Source: Desulfobulbaceae bacterium UBA2262
Lineage (GTDB): Bacteria; Desulfobacterota; Desulfobulbia; Desulfobulbales; Desulfurivibrionaceae
Length of the DNA stretch: 14,799 bases
Assembly: GCA_002347185.1 (NCBI GenBank)
Contig: DDXK01000092.1
Location: 1-14,799 of the forward strand
Direction: 5' to 3'
How positions within the stretch are numbered: position 1 is the first letter of the stretch; each line of letters starts with the position of its first letter. The position numbers and the translations under genes are program-made. This document shows, one piece after another, positions 13,106 through 14,799 of this stretch. The notes under the pieces were generated by a model, which was given only the letters and a program-made list of their open reading frames with translations, was not told the origin of the DNA and made no database searches.

Positions 13106-13546
13106 TTATTCAAGTGCGCCAAAAAGGCTGGCGTGATGGGCGGTCAGGAATTTCTGGAGAATGCGCTCGCTGTTCTTGTCCAGACCCGTGAATTTCACGC
13201 CACAGTGGAATTCGCCTGTTTTTTCGCTGGGAGAGGTGTGGGCGACCGTTCCTTCGAGGACGATGGTATCTCCGCCGATATGGAGTTGCATGGCGCAGAC
13301 CGTGCCGGCGGGAAATTCCGCCAGGGAAGAAACGGCGATGCCGACCCCCGAGCTGCCGATGTCGATGATCCGGTAAGACTGGCCGTCTATGCGGGCGAAG
13401 AGCTGTTCGTCTTCCTGGATTGGCTCCCGGTAGCTTTCCCGGACAATTTTTCCCAGGGCAAGGTCGTCCCTGGTGCTGGCAGCCGGCGAGAAATCCTTAA
13501 GCTCCCAGGGCTCTATCTCGGGGATATCGCTCTTCTCTTTACTCAT
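13106..13546 (-). CDS. PilZ-domain-like protein, probably degenerate for c-di-GMP binding
   Basis: A 146-residue cytoplasmic protein with a PilZ-type beta-barrel pattern from about 47 to 137: F-A-R-I-D-G-Q-S-Y-R-I-I-D-I-G-S-S-G-V-G-I (50-70), strand C-A-M-Q-L-H-I, V-L-E-G-T-V-A-H-T, and the typical ending C-G-V-K-F-T-G-L-D. PilZ domains bind the second messenger c-di-GMP through R-x3-R and D/N-x-S-x2-G motifs. Here the second reads D-I-G-S-S-G, with Gly in place of the first Ser, and no clear R-x3-R is seen upstream, so binding is doubtful. The ATG at 13546 has AGGAGG within eight to nine bases, a strong site; a longer frame to 13609 lacks support. A sigma-70 promoter lies at 13660-13689. The RHH gene follows after 56 bp. 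Confidence 0.8.
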   Translation of the reverse strand: MSKEKSDIPEIEPWELKDFSPAASTRDDLALGKIVRESYREPIQEDEQLFARIDGQSYRIIDIGSSGVGIAVSSLAEFPAGTVCAMQLHIGGDTIVLEGTVAHTSPSEKTGEFHCGVKFTGLDKNSERILQKFLTAHHASLFGALE

Positions 13547-13659
13547 GCTGCTCCTCCTGCGGTAAGGATGGGAGTGAAAGGAAAAAATGCTGCCGCATCG
13601 CCGCGCCATGCCGGGTCGCCGGGCTGTGTTCTGAACGGTATCTGCTGACCATTTCCTTG

Positions 13660-13689
13660 ATTATTTATAGGAGCACGAAAAATTGTCAA
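13660..13689 (-). promoter_or_regulatory. Sigma-70 promoter for the PilZ-like gene
   Basis: On the minus strand a perfect TTGACA (13689-13684) is followed after 18 bases by AATAAT (13665-13660), five of six to consensus. Transcription would start near 13653, giving a leader of about 105 bases. It may drive the whole run PilZ-like, RHH, ParA and the following unknown gene. Confidence 0.65.
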
Positions 13690-13726
13690 GGGAAAACGGT
13701 CAGTTGTTGATGGTTATGGCCCTGAT

Positions 13727-14170
13727 TCAGCGATCATGCTGTGGGAGTTTGATCTTCAGGGACTCTTTGTCCCCAGTGCGCTCAATCTTTGCCAGCAGGT
13801 CGATCTGGTCGTTTTTCAGCCCCAGGGCGAGGGGGAGCGCTCCCTTGTCCTCGTCAAGATGGAGAATGGCGCGCACGGTGGCGATGATTGCTGTGAAGAG
13901 TCGTCGGGATGGGGGGCGCAGGGCTGTTTTTTCGGCATCGTGCTTGATGGTGGCGGTGATTTTTTCATTCTTGCGTTTCAGGGAGAACTGGCTTGCCTCC
14001 GCGTTGATGCCGTGGAGCAGGGCCAGGGCCAGGTAGCGCAGGGCATCCTCCTCAAGGTTTTCGGAGGGGGAGTCGGCAATTTTCTGAATGGCGGCGGGGT
14101 AGTCGGTTCCCAGGTAACAGTCGCACATCTCGATGAGCCTGCGGTGCAGGTTGGGATCGTGGATTTCCAT
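13727..14170 (-). CDS. Protein of unknown function, divergent from hemL
   Basis: A 147-residue soluble protein that I do not recognise as a characterised family. It starts M-E-I-H-D-P-N-L-H-R-R-L-I-E-M-C-D-C-Y-L with predicted helices through about residue 58 (E-E-D-A-L-R-Y-L-A-L-A-L-L-H-G-I-N), a lysine-rich strand-like stretch (61-78) and a C-terminal half with F-T-A-I-I-A-T-V-R-A-I-L-H-L and D-K-G-A-L-P-L-A-L-G-L. No metal, nucleotide or membrane signature is seen. The ATG at 14170 has GAGGAG five bases upstream; an open frame continues to 14623 into hemL on the other strand but is not supported. A candidate sigma-70 promoter lies at 14225-14254. It is followed by the PilZ-like gene after 180 bp, which has its own promoter. 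Confidence 0.8.
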   Translation of the reverse strand: MEIHDPNLHRRLIEMCDCYLGTDYPAAIQKIADSPSENLEEDALRYLALALLHGINAEASQFSLKRKNEKITATIKHDAEKTALRPPSRRLFTAIIATVRAILHLDEDKGALPLALGLKNDQIDLLAKIERTGDKESLKIKLPQHDR

Positions 14171-14224
14171 GGCGTCTCCTCGGGCAGGGTTGCAATAGGG
14201 TGTTGCTATCTTGTTCCGCTGTTC

Positions 14225-14254
14225 ATAATCGTACAGCAAGGTTTTCCCTGTCAA
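14225..14254 (-). promoter_or_regulatory. Candidate sigma-70 promoter for the unknown gene at 13727-14170
   Basis: On the minus strand a perfect TTGACA (14254-14249) is followed after 18 bases by GATTAT (14230-14225), four of six to consensus. It would place the start of transcription about 45-50 bases before the ATG and back to back with the hemL promoter. Confidence 0.55.
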
Positions 14255-14332
14255 GGAGAATGGCCGGAAGGGGAGTGGCTCCCGCTGTGCCCGGCTGGTT
14301 TTTGCCGGTAGAAAAGCGTTGCGGAAAGAATT

Positions 14333-14361
14333 TTGACAGCAGGGGGTGGGCCTGCTATATT
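14333..14361 (+). promoter_or_regulatory. Sigma-70 promoter of hemL, with an inverted repeat in the spacer
   Basis: TTGACA (14333-14338) and TATATT (14356-14361) are separated by exactly 17 bases, a near-consensus promoter about 50 bases before the hemL start. The spacer holds AGCAGG-N7-CCTGCT (14338-14343 and 14351-14356), a perfect 6-bp inverted repeat overlapping both promoter boxes, which is well placed for a repressor. Confidence 0.85.
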
Positions 14362-14413
14362 TTTCGCGGACCTTTGGCTGAATACCATAATCATGGATAA
14401 GGAGACGTGGCCC

Positions 14414-14799
14414 ATGAAGACCGATCAATCCAAGTTGCTTTTTGAGAAAGCCCAGCAGTTGATCCCGGGCGGAGTCAACAGCCCGGTGCGGGCCTGCAAG
14501 TCTGTCGGCTGCGATCCTCTTTTTGTGAAGAGGGCGGGCGGAGCCAGGGTCTACGATGCGGATGGCAACGAGTTTATTGATTTTGTCTGCTCCTGGGGCC
14601 CGATGATCCTTGGTCACAACCATCCGGCCGTGGTGGAGGCCATCACGAAAACCCTGCAGGACGGCACCAGCTTCGGCGCCCCGTGCCCCCTGGAGATCGA
14701 GCTGGCCGAACTGGTCATCAATGCCTTGCCCTCGGTGGAAAAGGTCCGTTTCGTCAGCTCCGGCACCGAGGCGACCATGAGCGCCATCCGCCTGGCCCG
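14414..14799 (+). CDS. hemL: Glutamate-1-semialdehyde 2,1-aminomutase (3' end outside window)
   Basis: The first 128 complete codons of GSA aminomutase, the PLP enzyme that converts glutamate-1-semialdehyde to 5-aminolevulinate in the C5 pathway of tetrapyrrole (heme, siroheme, cobalamin) synthesis. The N-terminus is highly characteristic: L-I-P-G-G-V-N-S-P-V-R-A, then G-N-E-F-I-D-F-V-C-S-W-G-P-M-I-L-G-H, and the PLP phosphate-binding region V-S-S-G-T-E-A-T-M-S-A. The PLP lysine lies beyond the window. ATG 14414 was chosen because GGAG lies nine bases upstream; an in-frame ATG at 14393 would place that ribosome site inside the gene. The gene diverges from the unknown gene at 13727 and has a strong promoter of its own. 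The frame is intact to the window edge. Confidence 0.97.
   Translation, partial: MKTDQSKLLFEKAQQLIPGGVNSPVRACKSVGCDPLFVKRAGGARVYDADGNEFIDFVCSWGPMILGHNHPAVVEAITKTLQDGTSFGAPCPLEIELAELVINALPSVEKVRFVSSGTEATMSAIRLA

Noticed and set aside
13049..13110. A promoter for the RHH gene, including a TATAAT that overlaps its start codon
   Set aside because: No suitable -35 box lies at 16-18 bases, and a start of transcription there would fall inside the gene. TTGAAT near 13104 lacks a properly spaced -10.
14171..14623. N-terminal extension of the unknown minus-strand gene into hemL
   Set aside because: The extension would overlap the start of hemL antisense and lacks a ribosome site, whereas ATG 14170 has GAGGAG at the right distance.

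Overview
The window looks like chromosomal DNA of a GC-rich, anaerobic-type Gram-negative bacterium, most likely a Desulfobacterota (former Deltaproteobacteria) lineage. This is inferred from the mix of NtrC-type sigma-54 regulation, a KtrAB-type potassium system, a B12-type radical SAM protein, a TauE/SafE exporter paired with universal stress proteins, and hemL. No rRNA, tRNA, CRISPR array, insertion sequence or phage gene was seen. Both ends cut through genes: the lon 3' end on the left and the hemL 5' end on the right.

Left block (1-4140): the C-terminal proteolytic domain of Lon (+) converges on a three-gene minus-strand unit. That unit runs TrkH/KtrB potassium channel subunit, then KtrA/TrkA-type RCK regulator, then a B12-binding-type radical SAM protein, with gaps of 25-29 bp.

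Central block (4165-10582) is the most coherent part. A minus-strand operon encodes a Usp-like protein without a nucleotide-binding loop, a small two-helix membrane protein, a TauE/SafE-family permease with an exported N-terminal domain, and a tandem-domain UspA protein; it ends in an intrinsic terminator. A near-perfect sigma-54 promoter (TGGCACG-N4-TTGCT) lies upstream of its first gene. Facing away on the plus strand are a membrane histidine kinase and an NtrC-family sigma-54 activator, overlapping by 8 bp. The shared intergenic region also holds a perfect inverted repeat at typical enhancer distance. The simplest reading is that the two-component pair senses a signal and switches on the divergent Usp/TauE operon. 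The first two proteins of that operon share a 15-residue N-terminal module (A-F-A-E-A-G-E core) although their remaining domains are unrelated.

Right block (10607-14170) is a run of minus-strand genes: an unknown protein, a PilZ-like protein, a ribbon-helix-helix-type DNA-binding protein, a ParA ATPase with an N-terminal zinc ribbon, another unknown protein, and a small cysteine-rich protein. The RHH/ParA pair resembles a partition or cargo-positioning cassette located on a chromosome. At the far right hemL starts on the plus strand behind a textbook sigma-70 promoter whose spacer carries an inverted repeat.
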